Source: Peromyscus leucopus (lineage: Eukaryota; Chordata; Mammalia; Rodentia; Cricetidae). Taken from it: 64,000 bases of DNA. Under the pieces are notes generated by a model. It saw nothing but the letters and a program-made list of their open reading frames with translations. It was not told where the DNA came from and did not search any database. The translations under genes and the position numbers were made by a program. Where the stretch lies: positions 36,371,495 to 36,435,494 of the forward strand of contig NC_051075.1 of assembly GCF_004664715.2 (NCBI RefSeq), given 5' to 3'. Below are positions 46,190 through 56,367 of this stretch, piece after piece (within the stretch, counting starts at the first letter, position 1; the number at the start of each line of letters is the position of its first letter).

Positions 46190-48057
46190 TCCCCTTCCAG
46201 AAATCCCCCTGCCAACTACATACACTGGTGTGAGATCAGTTCTTAACCTAAAGAATTTTCTGCAGTCACTTACCAGAAGGTTGGGGTCTCCTGTTTGAGT
46301 TATTTCTAGAGAGAGTATTGCTTCTAGGAGCACCCAGTTGTGTAAAGTTTCTCCTTATATGACCTGGTATACCATAGTTAAAACATTTGGTACACCAAGC
46401 CTTTCTTCACCCTCTGGAAATTGCCTCTCCTATCCAAGCCTCATTACTATAGTTAAGAGACTCAACACCAGCTTAGTGAGGGTGGCACATGCCTTTAATC
46501 CCAGCACTTGGGAGGCAGGGCCAGGCAGATCTCTGTGAGTTTGAGGCCAGCCTGGTCTACAGAGCAAGATCCAGAACAGGCACCAAAACTACACAGAGAA
46601 ACCCTGTCTCAAAAAAAAAAAAAAAGAGTCAACACCATTAGTATATTAAATCCATTCTTCCAAAGGAGATGATCTGACCTTTAATGGTGTAAGTATTCTT
46701 TCACATTCTGTATTAGCATTGTTAAACACCAAGGACTCAGTAAATATTTGTCTTAATTCTTTATCTGACGCAGCTCCTTTTTTATAGCTGTGGTCAGCCT
46801 TTGTAAAAAAAAAAAAAATCAGTAAAAGGTTCTCATGGTCCCTGGAATATCTTTGTGTATAACTCAGTTGGTTTTCCTGGTTCTGGAATTTTCCCCCAAG
46901 CATTTAGAGCTGCTGTATGGCATAGGGATATCGTAAGCTCATTATAAGTGGCTTGTATATTTCTATCAGTGAAATGTCCCTCACCAAGAATCTCATCTTG
47001 GGAGATCTCAAAATCTCTGGTCTTACCTTGCTTCCTCTATGACCCTCACTTCCTCTCTCAACCAGCTTTTCCATTGCAATTGCTGACTGTATTCTAGAAC
47101 AGCTGAGATTAACTGATTACAATCATCTGGTATGATTCTATTTGTGGTAGACCATGTATTTAACATCTGTTTTACATATGTTAAGTGTATACCATAGGTG
47201 ACCACTGCTTCCTTAAAGTTTTTTAAATCTCTCATAGGAATAGGTTGCAACATATATTCTACATATGGCTCAGGATGTCTATCATCTGCTGGCCTCTCAC
47301 AGATGATGACAGCATAAGCCATTGTATGAGAGCCATCTGGAGATGTTATGACTTGTATGGCCTTGCCCTTCTGCCTATTAGGTCCCTTGTCATCTTTATT
47401 GAGAGTATTTTCTAGGGCTTGTAGATAAGCACCTAGGGTCTGTCCTAGGTGAGTGAACCTCCTCTGTTGTAAGAGATTCCAGAGATATCATGGAATCATG
47501 CAACCTTTTATGTTCTTTAGAAGCACATAATTCCATAGACCTTATTTTATTAGTTAACAATAATCTCTCCTCCTTATAAAGTGTCTGAGTAGCGACAATT
47601 TCACCCTGAAGAGCTATTGTTCTATCCATTAAGTATTCATATTTATTATCAAGAAAATCAAATCTGTTTGTACATTTGTTATTAATGGACTGAAGTTCTT
47701 GTAGTAAGTTAGCGGATTCCAAACTAAGGAGCCTGGCATGTAAGTCTTTATTACTACCTTGTAAATCCTGGGGAGCAGATTCCAGAGAGAGAAACTTTTT
47801 ATGTAAGTCTTCATTGCTATCTTGTAAAGCCTGTATCAGTCCAAGAATGACTCATCTTTGTTATTATTAGTAAACCAGTTTTTCAATGCTATGTGAATTA
47901 TTATGGTAAATGCCAAAATGGTGTATATTATATACATCCCAGAAAGGTGGTATATGCCCTGTAATATTTCATTCATCATACAAGCAAAGAAGTTTTTAAA
48001 TCTTGTGAAGTAATATTTTCTGCCGTGTCTTGAGAAATATTCAATATTTGTAAACAA
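46190..48057 (-). pseudogene. gag: Degenerate retroviral gag
   Basis: Gag makes the virion core; this copy is broken. Minus-strand order: (1) 47836-48057, a 73-codon start with a hydrophobic segment at residues about 41-59, recalling ER-targeted Gag of intracisternal-type elements. (2) 47396-47835, a charged, coiled-coil-like stretch with a tandem 21-residue unit (DLH..LSLESA) after a frameshift near 47850. (3) 47023-47322, the N-terminal capsid domain, including YGIH, a WSTTNRIIPDD segment and WKSW. (4) 46646-46880, the C-terminal capsid domain, with a stop inside the major homology region and an A/T run (46805-46817) that shifts the frame. (5) Past a nested B1, a zinc knuckle at 46335-46388 in which two of three cysteines are lost (Tyr and Phe). 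It cannot make a functional protein. Homology was judged from memory of betaretroviral Gag. Confidence 0.85.
46471..46624 (+). mobile_element. B1 SINE nested in gag
   Basis: Plus-strand B1: GTGGCACATGCCTTTAATCC, CAGCACTTGGGAGGCAGGGC, GAGGCCAGCCTGGTCTACAG and AGAGAAACCCTGTCTC, plus an A-tail. Direct repeats AGA(C/G)TCAACACCA flank it (ending at 46470, and at 46625-46637), with one mismatch. It was inserted after provirus integration. Confidence 0.93.
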
Positions 48058-49066
48058 AATTTTATTAATTTATTTATTAATCAATTTTAAGGTGTAAAAT
48101 TATCAAGTACTCTTACCTGGAATGAAATTCTTGCTTGCTTGTGTTTTCATCCTCACAATGTTTTTTTCGGGGGGGGGGGGGGGGGGGATATAGCAGAGCT
48201 GTTCGGCCAGCAGGTGTATTGCTAAAGCAGGTCTGGTGCAAGCTGCCTGAGGTCCTTGAATAGCTCCTGTGAATTAAGCACTTACCCAGGCAACCCCTGA
48301 GCACTAGGTAGGGTTCCTGGGACCACAGCAGACTGTATACAACGAATGAGGCAACACACCAATGAGCTGGAAGTGCTCAGGCACAGTCACGCACCTGGCA
48401 GGAGCCGCCAGTCTGGTTGGTGCTATAGGGCTGGTGATGGCAAGTGGGGGCAAGGCGCCAAGACCTCCAGACTCAGCTGGAGTAGTGGAAGCCGGTGGGC
48501 GGGTGGGCAGGCAGGTGAACTCTCAAGGGCAGAGTGCAGTGCAGCATTCCAGGGTGTCCTGGAATTAACAGCTGCTTCACTGAACAATTTTAAAAATAAA
48601 GGAAGAGTCTGCAGGTAATCTCTAAACAGGCAGGGAATTGTGACCCGATCCGGCCACTAAAAGCATGAAACTAGAAAGGTGCCTAGTGCTGCCTTGTGAG
48701 TCACCTGGTCAGAGAGTGACTGACTCACACACCACGTGAGCTGCCTGGTCTACAGGCTCCCTGCCAGGCTGCTGTATGCAGCTGGCCACCTGAGCAGGGG
48801 TCAGACCCTTCCTCAGGGGTTGGGCTGGGCAGTCTCTGCAGGGTGCTATAACTCACAAGCAGCGAGCTGCCTGTGTACGTTAGGGCTTGGTCACGCGAGT
48901 AGCCCCAGTAGGGACACAAGGAGCTCAGATCCACAAGGTTGGGACCGAGTGGCCCCAGGGTGCTAGCGTGGTTGACCTGCAGGGAGCACACAAAGCCTCT
49001 GAGCCAACCTGTCCCCGCTGCCTGCTGCAGAGGCTGCGGGCAGAAGCTACAGGGAGTATGGGGACT
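48058..49066 (-). other. Provirus 5' leader
   Basis: About 1 kb between primer binding site and gag. It is GC-rich in its upstream half, and has a run of 19 G (19 C on the sense strand) at 48169-48187. It probably held the packaging signal; no open frame of note. The gag-proximal 110 bp is AT-rich. Confidence 0.6.
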
Positions 49067-49084
49067 TTTGTCACGTGGGCGCCA
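49067..49084 (-). other. Primer binding site, Lys-tRNA type
   Basis: The minus strand reads TGGCGCCCACGTGACAAA, two bases (AG) after the LTR end. The first nine bases equal the Lys-tRNA site TGGCGCCCA. The following CGTG fits the Lys-1,2 version (AACGTGGGG) with one A missing. Position and sequence both support a lysine-primed class II ERV. Confidence 0.85.
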
Positions 49085-49086
49085 CT

Positions 49087-49300
49087 TATTACAATCAATC
49101 CACATGAGTCTACTAAATGGATATCAGAATTTATTAAAATATAAATTGAGGAAATACACTCACGATTACAGAACAGATCTGACCAGGAGCAAATCCACCT
49201 CACAGGCAGGAGCAGGGAGAAGGGGCATGTGACCCTTCTTCAACTCCTTATCAAAGGTCATGTATAGCCCAAAGTCATGGGCGGAGCAAATACCACTACA
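49087..49300 (-). repeat. 5' LTR of the provirus
   Basis: 214 bp. On the minus strand it runs TGTAGTGGTATTTG to GATTGATTGTAATA, with AATAAA at 49130-49135 (minus sense). It is shorter than the 3' LTR by two internal gaps. GACAGG flanks it on the right. Confidence 0.9.
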
Positions 49301-49306
49301 GACAGG

Positions 49307-51249
49307 TCTTGAGGTTTCTTGAAGGAAAAGCAGCTTCCTCTGCCTGGATCCCAGAGCCCCCAAGCCCCACCCCCACCCCCGCCCAGCCCTGCTGACAGCC
49401 CATGAGTGAGCCAGCCAGTTACCTAGCTCACTGAAGTCAGCAGCTTTCTGCCTCCATGCTTTGTTTGTGGGAGGCTGACTCCTGCACCTGGGTCAGCATC
49501 CCCAGTATCCCACAGAGTCGTTTTTCTGTTGTCTTGCCACATGCACTGGGAGCAGCTGAGAGAAGTGAGCCTGGACACCCTCAGATCCATCTTTCTTTCC
49601 TCTCTCCCCTGGTCCCTAACTAGCATACCTCCGCTTAAGGCGCCCGACTGCATGGTAGTGGAGTCCAGAGAGACAAATGGCGCTTTTATTCTTTCAAACA
49701 TCAATAATCCCCCTCCATGGAAAGTAGGCACAAAAACATAGCTAGTTGAAAGGAAAGGGAAAGGGAAAAAAATAAAGGAAGAACAAAAGCACACTCAATA
49801 TCTCAATATATTATTCTTGCCACAATAAAAAAAAAAAATTGTTCTACTCTGGGAGAGCCAGAGATGAATTGGGTCTAGTTCAGGACTTAAGAAATATCTC
49901 TCTGATTTCTACTTTAGTCAGTGCAAAGTGGAACAAGCAAGTCAGAAGTGTGAAAACGGAGCCCACTTTCTCATGAGAATCTAGATAGACTAGACAACGA
50001 AGGTCTAACTCTTCCCTCACTCACAGAAAGGTGTTACAATCGATACATATCCGAACAGGCCTGCAGCAGCTCTTTCCACAGCCAAGTCAACTGTTCACAT
50101 TTTATCAACATTTCTGTGCATGCTGCTAATGGGTCACCTGGCCTCTGTAACAGCTCCCAAATTGACTATGGGTAATAGGATGATTACTATTTCATCCTAC
50201 AAATGAAAACTTTTGAAAAGGGAGTGACAGAAAGAGAGCCAACACCTCCGAACTCAGAGATACCCCTCTCCTGGGTCCAGAAGAAATAACTAACTAGAGA
50301 TAAAGAGTGTGGGGTCATCTGTATAAATGGAGCACATAAATTATGGAAAGGTCAGATCCCTAAGGGGGTACACAGAGGGGGAAGGATTCAGATCTATCCC
50401 AGAGGACTCCAATATGACAGCATTGGCCAGAAAAAAGAATGAGAAAGAAGGACAGCAGGACACAGTGGCATCATGAAAAGCAAAGGGAAAGGATGCCCGA
50501 AGGAAGGGGGAAAGAACTGTGCTGGGATCCAGGCAGAGGAAGTTGCAGTGTTCCCCTGGGTTGGTCAAGAACAAGTCACTCCTGGCTGCACCAAGCAGAT
50601 CTAACAGAAACCAGAATGGAACATTAGATTCCAAAGAAAAAGAGAAATGTTGCCATAGACTACCCTTCTGATGAGTAGACCTTCTTTGCTTCCATAAATT
50701 CATCTCTTCTACCCTGAAGAAAGACTAGAAGCATTTCATATCGGCCATAAAAAAATAACAAAATTGTTTCAGCTGTTGAAAAGAATAAGGTATATAGATA
50801 CAGAGAGAGGGGGGAAAGAGAGAGGGAGAGAGAGATGAAAGGAAAAAACAAAGCATGTAGGTGTGGGGAAGTTACTTAAAACAAATAAAAGAACTCTGCT
50901 AAAATGCTATTGAATGAACACATCACAATGAGTTATATAGAGACACAGGGTAGATGGGTATTGGTGATTAATTCAGAACATGATATTGTGAAGCATTTTC
51001 ATCTCCTATATCATTTCTTTATATAATACAAATTTCATAGGTGAGAATTATTTTTATAATTAAAAATATCGTTTATTTCATACTTTAAGTGAACACAAAG
51101 ATTGTGCAAAGTATAGTACTAAAAAAAAGTGCTCTTAACTTGTGATCAAAGTTCAGATTGTTCTATATGTATGACCTAAAAGGGCTCAAGCATGCAAACA
51201 GCTCCTGGAGAAGATGTTCCAATTTTGCCAGACAACAGGGGGTCATGAC
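49307..51249. other. No gene or repeat recognised
   Basis: About 1.9 kb of unmatched DNA apart from a short GA-rich tract near 50795-50850. Frames at 49423-49794 (123 codons) and 50341-50703 (120 codons) on the minus strand have no recognisable domain. Confidence 0.4.
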
Positions 51250-51260
51250 AAAATATCCTG

Positions 51261-51443
51261 CCAGGTGGTACTGGCCCACGCCTTTAACCCAGCACTTGGG
51301 AGGTAGAGGCAGGTGGATCTCTGAGTTCAAGGCCAGCCTGATCTACAGAGTAATTCCTGAACTACCTTGGTATCCAGGGCTACCAAGAGAAACCCTGTCT
51401 CAAAAAAATAAATAAATAAAATAATAAACAAATAAATAAATAT
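51261..51443 (+). mobile_element. B1 SINE
   Basis: CCAGGTGGTACTGGCCCACG, CAGCACTTGGGAGGTAGAGG, GTTCAAGGCCAGCCTGATCT, then AGAGAAACCCTGTCTC with an AATA-rich tail. Flanking repeats AAAA(T/C)ATCCTG lie at 51250-51260 and 51444-51454. Confidence 0.92.
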
Positions 51444-51659
51444 AAAACATCCTGTAAGGGGGAGCTTCCAAAAGTTGGTAATAAACTCTAAACCACAACA
51501 AAGAAATTGTCTTCAGTGAAAAGTAGAATCTGACTTGAGAAGAGCCACAGCTGAAAGACAACCTTCAAAAGGGAGTTTAAATTATCTTCCTTCTGCGACT
51601 GCCTCTATGGTGAGCGTTTGATTCGTTTGCTTTTTAAGTTCTGATAAATTGCCAATAAG

Positions 51660-51760
51660 TGGACTGGGAATGTGGCTCAGGGGTAAAACACTTGCCTAGC
51701 ATGCAAGAATTTCTGAATTCAATTTGCAGTCCCACAAAAGTAAACAAACAAACAACCAGT
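51660..51760 (+). mobile_element. ID element
   Basis: GGACTGGGAATGTGGCTCAG, GGGTAAAACACTTGCCTAGC and ATGCAAGAATTTCTGAATTC, followed by a CAAACAAA tail. A typical ID body with a decayed middle. Confidence 0.8.
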
Positions 51761-53483
51761 AATTACAGGACACAGTGTTTTCCAAGCTGTGCCAGACAAT
51801 CTGGGGTGCCCTTACGACTAACTAGTAAATCAAAAGCTACGAAACCATGGTACATCCAAATCAGTATCAGCCGTGTTTCTGCACCTGACATGCAAGTGAA
51901 CAGCAATAGCACACAGAAACTTCCCTTTTCTAGCCTGTAAGACAACAAAAGCTGCCTTCCAGAGACGGGGTTTCATTACTCTGCAGTATGAGTTCAACTA
52001 TGGATCCCGCTCTCCTCGTAAAGTTGACATTTCGGGTCTGGGTTCTACATCTGTGGATGAAAGACAGGGCAGCGAGTCTGCGGCCTGGAACCCCAAGGGG
52101 AATGTAGCCTCTTTGAGTTGATTCTGACTCCTCATCCTGTCAGAGCCAGCGGCCCACTGAGCCAGAGAGGGAGAGGAAGACTGTCAATTAGCTCTTTGCC
52201 CTCCCTACACAGTCTCAAGCTTCCAGCCAGGTCTCCCCCCAATTCATATCTATTTCTAGACACATCATTTTTTTCTGTTCCAGAGTGCATTGTCTGTTTC
52301 ATTTTACAGACCAAATTAGAAATGGCTGGGGGTTTTATCAAGTCATAGAATCTCTCTAATTCACTGCTCTTCGTTTCTACCTTTCTTCTGTCTACCTAAC
52401 AGCTAGCGGTACACTTTACATTTTTCTATAACTCTATTCTAACATTTATTTCTTTTCACCCTCAAAAACAAACAACGAGAGTCCATTGGGTGTCATTCAT
52501 TCAATTATTCACATACAAGGCTGCTATGACTCACTCTGGGTGAAACTAAAATATAATTTTATTTGTAATTAGAGAATGCTTAGAGTTTTAAAAGGTCTAT
52601 CCCCTAAGTCTACAAATAAGAAAACAGCTAAGCCTAATCATACATTGTGACCTGATACAGCATACTAAAAATGGCCCAGCTAGAGAGCTTTATTTATATA
52701 CATACGTAGGTCACTAGCATCAAAAAAAAAAATCTGTGTGTTTTAATTATTTGGAACTACTGTCTGCCCCAGCAGACGATATTCTAAAGACGACGCTGTG
52801 TTCATTTTGCTCAGAGACGCTCATCTCTTATGAAGTGCTGCCTAAGGGAGACTGGCTGGAAAAGGGAAGAATCTCATCAGAAGTGTCAGAGGAACCACAG
52901 AGGATAATTTGGGGTGAATATGATCAAAGTGCATTGTGAAAATGTCACAGTGAACCCCACCATTATGTATAATTAATCCACACTAATAAGAACTTCGTAA
53001 AAATTCCCCCATCTTCGGTGTGTCTCTTGGCTCTGGTTGGGTTGACCTCCGGGAACAGTTGCTGAGTAACTAGTGTCACTTGTACAGGCAAAACGACAAA
53101 AACAGAAGAACTGGCGACACCATTCAGGGACTGAACACTTGCCTTGCAGAGTGAAGACCTCGAGTTCAAGTTCCGTCTCTACAGAACACCTTCAAAATAA
53201 AAGAACTCTTTCTTCAAGGCCACCTCCACACCTCTGGACTAATCACTCTGAAATTACATATTTGTTAAAAACAGATTTGTTTGCTGAAATAAGGCTCTTT
53301 CTTCTGTTGTCCATTTCTTCCTGAAAATTGTCAGTCCAATTTTTATGATCACATGACTTGTGTTGCCTCTGGATATTGCATGTGTGTGTGTGCATGTGGT
53401 ATGCACCTGTGCTTGCAGGTGACGTGTGCAAATGTGAGGAAAGGTCAGAGGTCAACATTGGGTGTCTCTTTGGTCGCTCTCCA
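51761..53483. other. No gene; mostly unmatched
   Basis: About 1.7 kb without recognisable gene. A tRNA-like stretch near 53115-53190 (GGGACTGAACACTTGCCTTG) may be an old ID relative. The TG-rich 53385-53480 probably belongs to the B4 element that follows. Confidence 0.4.
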
Positions 53484-53693
53484 CTCTAGTATTTTGAGAC
53501 AGGGTTCCTCACTGAACCTGGAACTTATCGAGTTAGCTCACCCGGCCATCCAATGAGCTGCAAGGGCACATCTGTCTCCAACTCACCCCACCCCCACCTC
53601 AAGCGCTGAGATTACAGACCCACCTGGCATCCAAACTCGGGTCCTCATGCTTTCAAAGCAGGTACTTTACTAACACAGCCACCTCCCCAGCCC
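53484..53693 (-). mobile_element. B4 SINE (ID-B1 fusion)
   Basis: Minus strand: a B1-derived arm at the left (TTTTGAGACAGGGTTCCTCA, CAAGCGCTGAGATTACAGAC). An ID-derived arm is at the right (CTCGGGTCCTCATGCTTTCA, ACAGCCACCTCCCCAGCCC). The fused order is diagnostic of B4. Confidence 0.75.
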
Positions 53694-54544
53694 TAAATCA
53701 TGTGAATTTAAATAATTAAATATTAAAAATTACATATGTAGCTCATGAAAGTTGGAGAAATTGAAGCAGGATTCCCACACAGTGAGCCCTGATAGCAAGT
53801 TTACTTTCCCAGCACCCAGAGAGAACAAATGAAGAGTTGAGAAGATAAGCAGGGACATACTGTTTATAGACCGTTGGAAGGGGTGACAAAGTTTGGGAGA
53901 GGTCCCAATGCTCTTTCTGGCCCTTCTGTAGACTCCTCAGAAGAAGAGAGTGATGACACCAAGTGAGATGCCCCAGGAACTCGCTCACATGGTAGAGTGG
54001 TCTAATGAGAAGGGCAGGAACCCGAACCAGCACTCATGGAGCAGCTCAAACCAGCAGATCACACCTGCTGGGAGACATTCAAGGAGGGCAACAATCAAAA
54101 GAGGAGTATGAAACAATGAAATCTTATAGCACTGGCTACTGAATGACTTTCAGGGGTAGAAGGTCATAATATTTGTTTACTTTTTTTAACCTTAATAGAC
54201 TGTGACCAGAAAACTTATAAACTCTGTGCATGGTGAGCTCTGCAACCGTTATATGCTCTGGTCTCTGCTTTGGTTGTAGTAAGACTCCCAGTATAACTCA
54301 ATTTTACCTTAAAGAACTCTGCAATCCAGCCATGTCTCTACCCAGCCTGTGGACCCACCATCCATGCCGACCTCTGCTCTAAGTGGACCTGCAGTACTGT
54401 GTTTAAAATCTCTTCTCTATCCTATGTATAGAAGTACTCAAAACCAAAACAAATCTGAGCCCTATCCTTTGCTTGATCATCAAGAACTTCTTGCTGGCTA
54501 AGCTGCAAGAGAGGGAAGGCAATCATAAGCCTTCTGCTCTAATG

Positions 54545-54546
<2 letters not shown>
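53694..54546. other. No gene or repeat recognised
   Basis: Unmatched DNA; a 96-codon minus-strand frame at 53743-54033 has no recognisable domain. Confidence 0.4.
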
Positions 54547-54614
<68 letters not shown>

Positions 54615-54640
54615 CCACTCTCTCTTTCTCTCTCCCTCCC
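54547..54640. repeat. (CT)n microsatellite
   Basis: About 55 bp of pure CT followed by imperfect CT/CCCT units. Pure polypyrimidine. Confidence 0.97.
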
Positions 54641-55389
54641 TCCCTCCTTCCCACTCTCACCTCTTCTCATCCTTCCTCATTTTCCCCACAATTCTCTGTG
54701 CTCACCTATATTTTTGTTCCGTGAAATATACCTACTTTCTTCTAGATCCCAGTTTGGTCTTCGGGTTGGCTTGAGTGCCTCCATTGCACTGTGAACTAAA
54801 TTCATAAATCTGGACGTGGACATGGGTGGGGGCGATTTGGCTTGACTCACAACTATTGACCTACCACATAACCCTATTTTGAACATCAAAACAAATATGA
54901 CTCTTCTTTCAGTCAATATTCTTTATCCATGAACAGACAAGATGAAATTCAAACTGAAGGAAGGCCCAAGGATTCAGTTAGCTGAGCAAGGGGCTCAGCA
55001 ATGTAATCTTGGGTTCATTGACCATCCTGTAGCATTACCCTGGATAGAGAGGAAAAGTACCATCCCTTCCAGTCTTCTTAAGACCAAAGAAAGACAGTCC
55101 AATCCAATCACACTGACCCACCGAAGATGAACCCTTAAAGTCACATTCCCACGAATTTTCCTCCAGGGGGAGAAAACAGCTGTGCCAAATTGGTTTTCCA
55201 CTGCAAAGAAGACTGATGTGGCTGATGCAGAGTGAGCAGCAGCAAGTATCTGGCCTCTGCTTTGGCCTTGGCATGCTGCCCCAATCTCACATTGTTGTGT
55301 GCAAACTGGCAGAGTTAAACACAAATGTTAGACACACAGATTCCAGTAAGAAAATGATGGTCAAAATTTTAAAGTTATAATCCTTCTGG
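54641..55389. other. No gene or repeat recognised
   Basis: Unmatched; overlapping frames at 54942-55130 (plus) and 54995-55324 (minus) cannot both be real and neither shows a domain. Confidence 0.4.
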
Positions 55390-55627
55390 CATGTTCATAA
55401 ACGATTGCTGGAAACTGAAACTACGCTGAGATCTCATCTTACTCCAGTCAGAACAGTTAAGATTAACCGAACAGATGACAGCAGATGCTAGCAAGGATGC
55501 AGGGCAAAGGGGAATGTTTACTCACTGCCATGGAGGGTGAAAACTGGTGCAGTCGCTGAGGGAATTGATATGGAGGTTCCTCCAAAGGCTGAAAATCAAT
55601 CTGCCACAAGATTCGGCCGGACCATTT

Positions 55628-56023
55628 GTCTTAGTCGCTGTTCTTTTGCTGTGAAGAGACACCATGACCAAGGCAACTCTTACAAAAGAAAGCAATCCAT
55701 TGGGGGCTTGCCTACGGTTTCAGAGGTTAGTCCATTATCATCATCGCAGGAGGTATGGCAGGCAGCATGGTGGCAGGCAGGCATAGCATTGAAAAAGAAG
55801 CTGAGCACTACATCCTGATCCAAAATTAGAGAGATTGCGAGCTGGGCCCAGCATGGGCTTTTGAAACATCAAAGCTCACCCCCAGTGACAGGCTGCCTCC
55901 AACAAGACCACATCTACTCCCACAAGGCCACACCTCCTAATCCTTTCAAACAGTGTCACTGCCTGACAACTAAGCATTTAAATATATGAGCCTATGGGGG
56001 CCATTCTTATTGAAACTCACACT
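55628..56023 (+). repeat. Rodent mid-repetitive element (URR1/hAT-like)
   Basis: CTTAGTCGCTGTTCTTTTGC and AGAGACACCATGACCAAGGC at the start, GGGGGCCATTCTTATTGAAA at the end. The L1 ORF2 text is continuous across it, so it inserted into the L1. Confidence 0.75.
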
Positions 56024-56213
56024 CCAGTCTTGGGTATATACCCAAAGGACTCTGCATCTTATTACAGAGATATTTACTCATCCATGTTCATTGATGCTCT
56101 ATTTATAATAGTTAGAAATTGGAAGCAGCCTAGATGTCTATCAACTGATGAGTGATAACAAAAATGTGGTATATTTACACAACGGAACATAATTTCACTG
56201 TTAAGAAAAATGA

Positions 56214-56367
56214 GGTAGGCAGTGGTGACCCATACCTTTAATCCCAGCACTCGGGAGGCAGAGGCAGGTGGATCTCTGTAAATTCGAGGCCAGCCTGGTC
56301 TATAGAGCGAGATCCAGGACAGCCAAGATGGCTACACAGAGGAACCTTGTTTAAAAAAGAAAAAAGA
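56214..56367 (+). mobile_element. B1 SINE nested in L1
   Basis: TTTAATCCCAGCACTCGGGA, GGCAGAGGCAGGTGGATCTC and GAGGCCAGCCTGGTCTATAG, then CTACACAGAGGAACCTTG and an A-rich tail. L1 ORF2 text (GAAGTTTTCAGGCAAATGGA) resumes after it. Confidence 0.9.

Larger units (their letters stand above)
38603..49300 (-). mobile_element. 10.7-kb recombinant provirus (mys/mysTR-like ERV)
   Basis: Minus-strand provirus defined by two related LTRs (49087-49300 and 38603-38868) and a perfect 6-bp target duplication, GACAGG, at 38597-38602 and 49301-49306. Reading along the minus strand: 5' LTR, Lys-type primer binding site (49067-49084), a 1-kb leader, degenerate gag (about 48057 to 46190), then about 5.9 kb of DNA with no recognisable pro, pol or env. 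A repeat-bearing 3' non-coding zone, a polypurine tract and the 3' LTR complete it. The gag type, primer site and 6-bp duplication indicate a class II (betaretrovirus-like) element. The LTRs differ by substitutions roughly every 12-15 aligned bases plus indels (by eye), so it is not recent. Later insertions inside it are a B1 (46471-46624) and an unrelated LTR (43957-44353). The family name is tentative. Confidence 0.85.
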
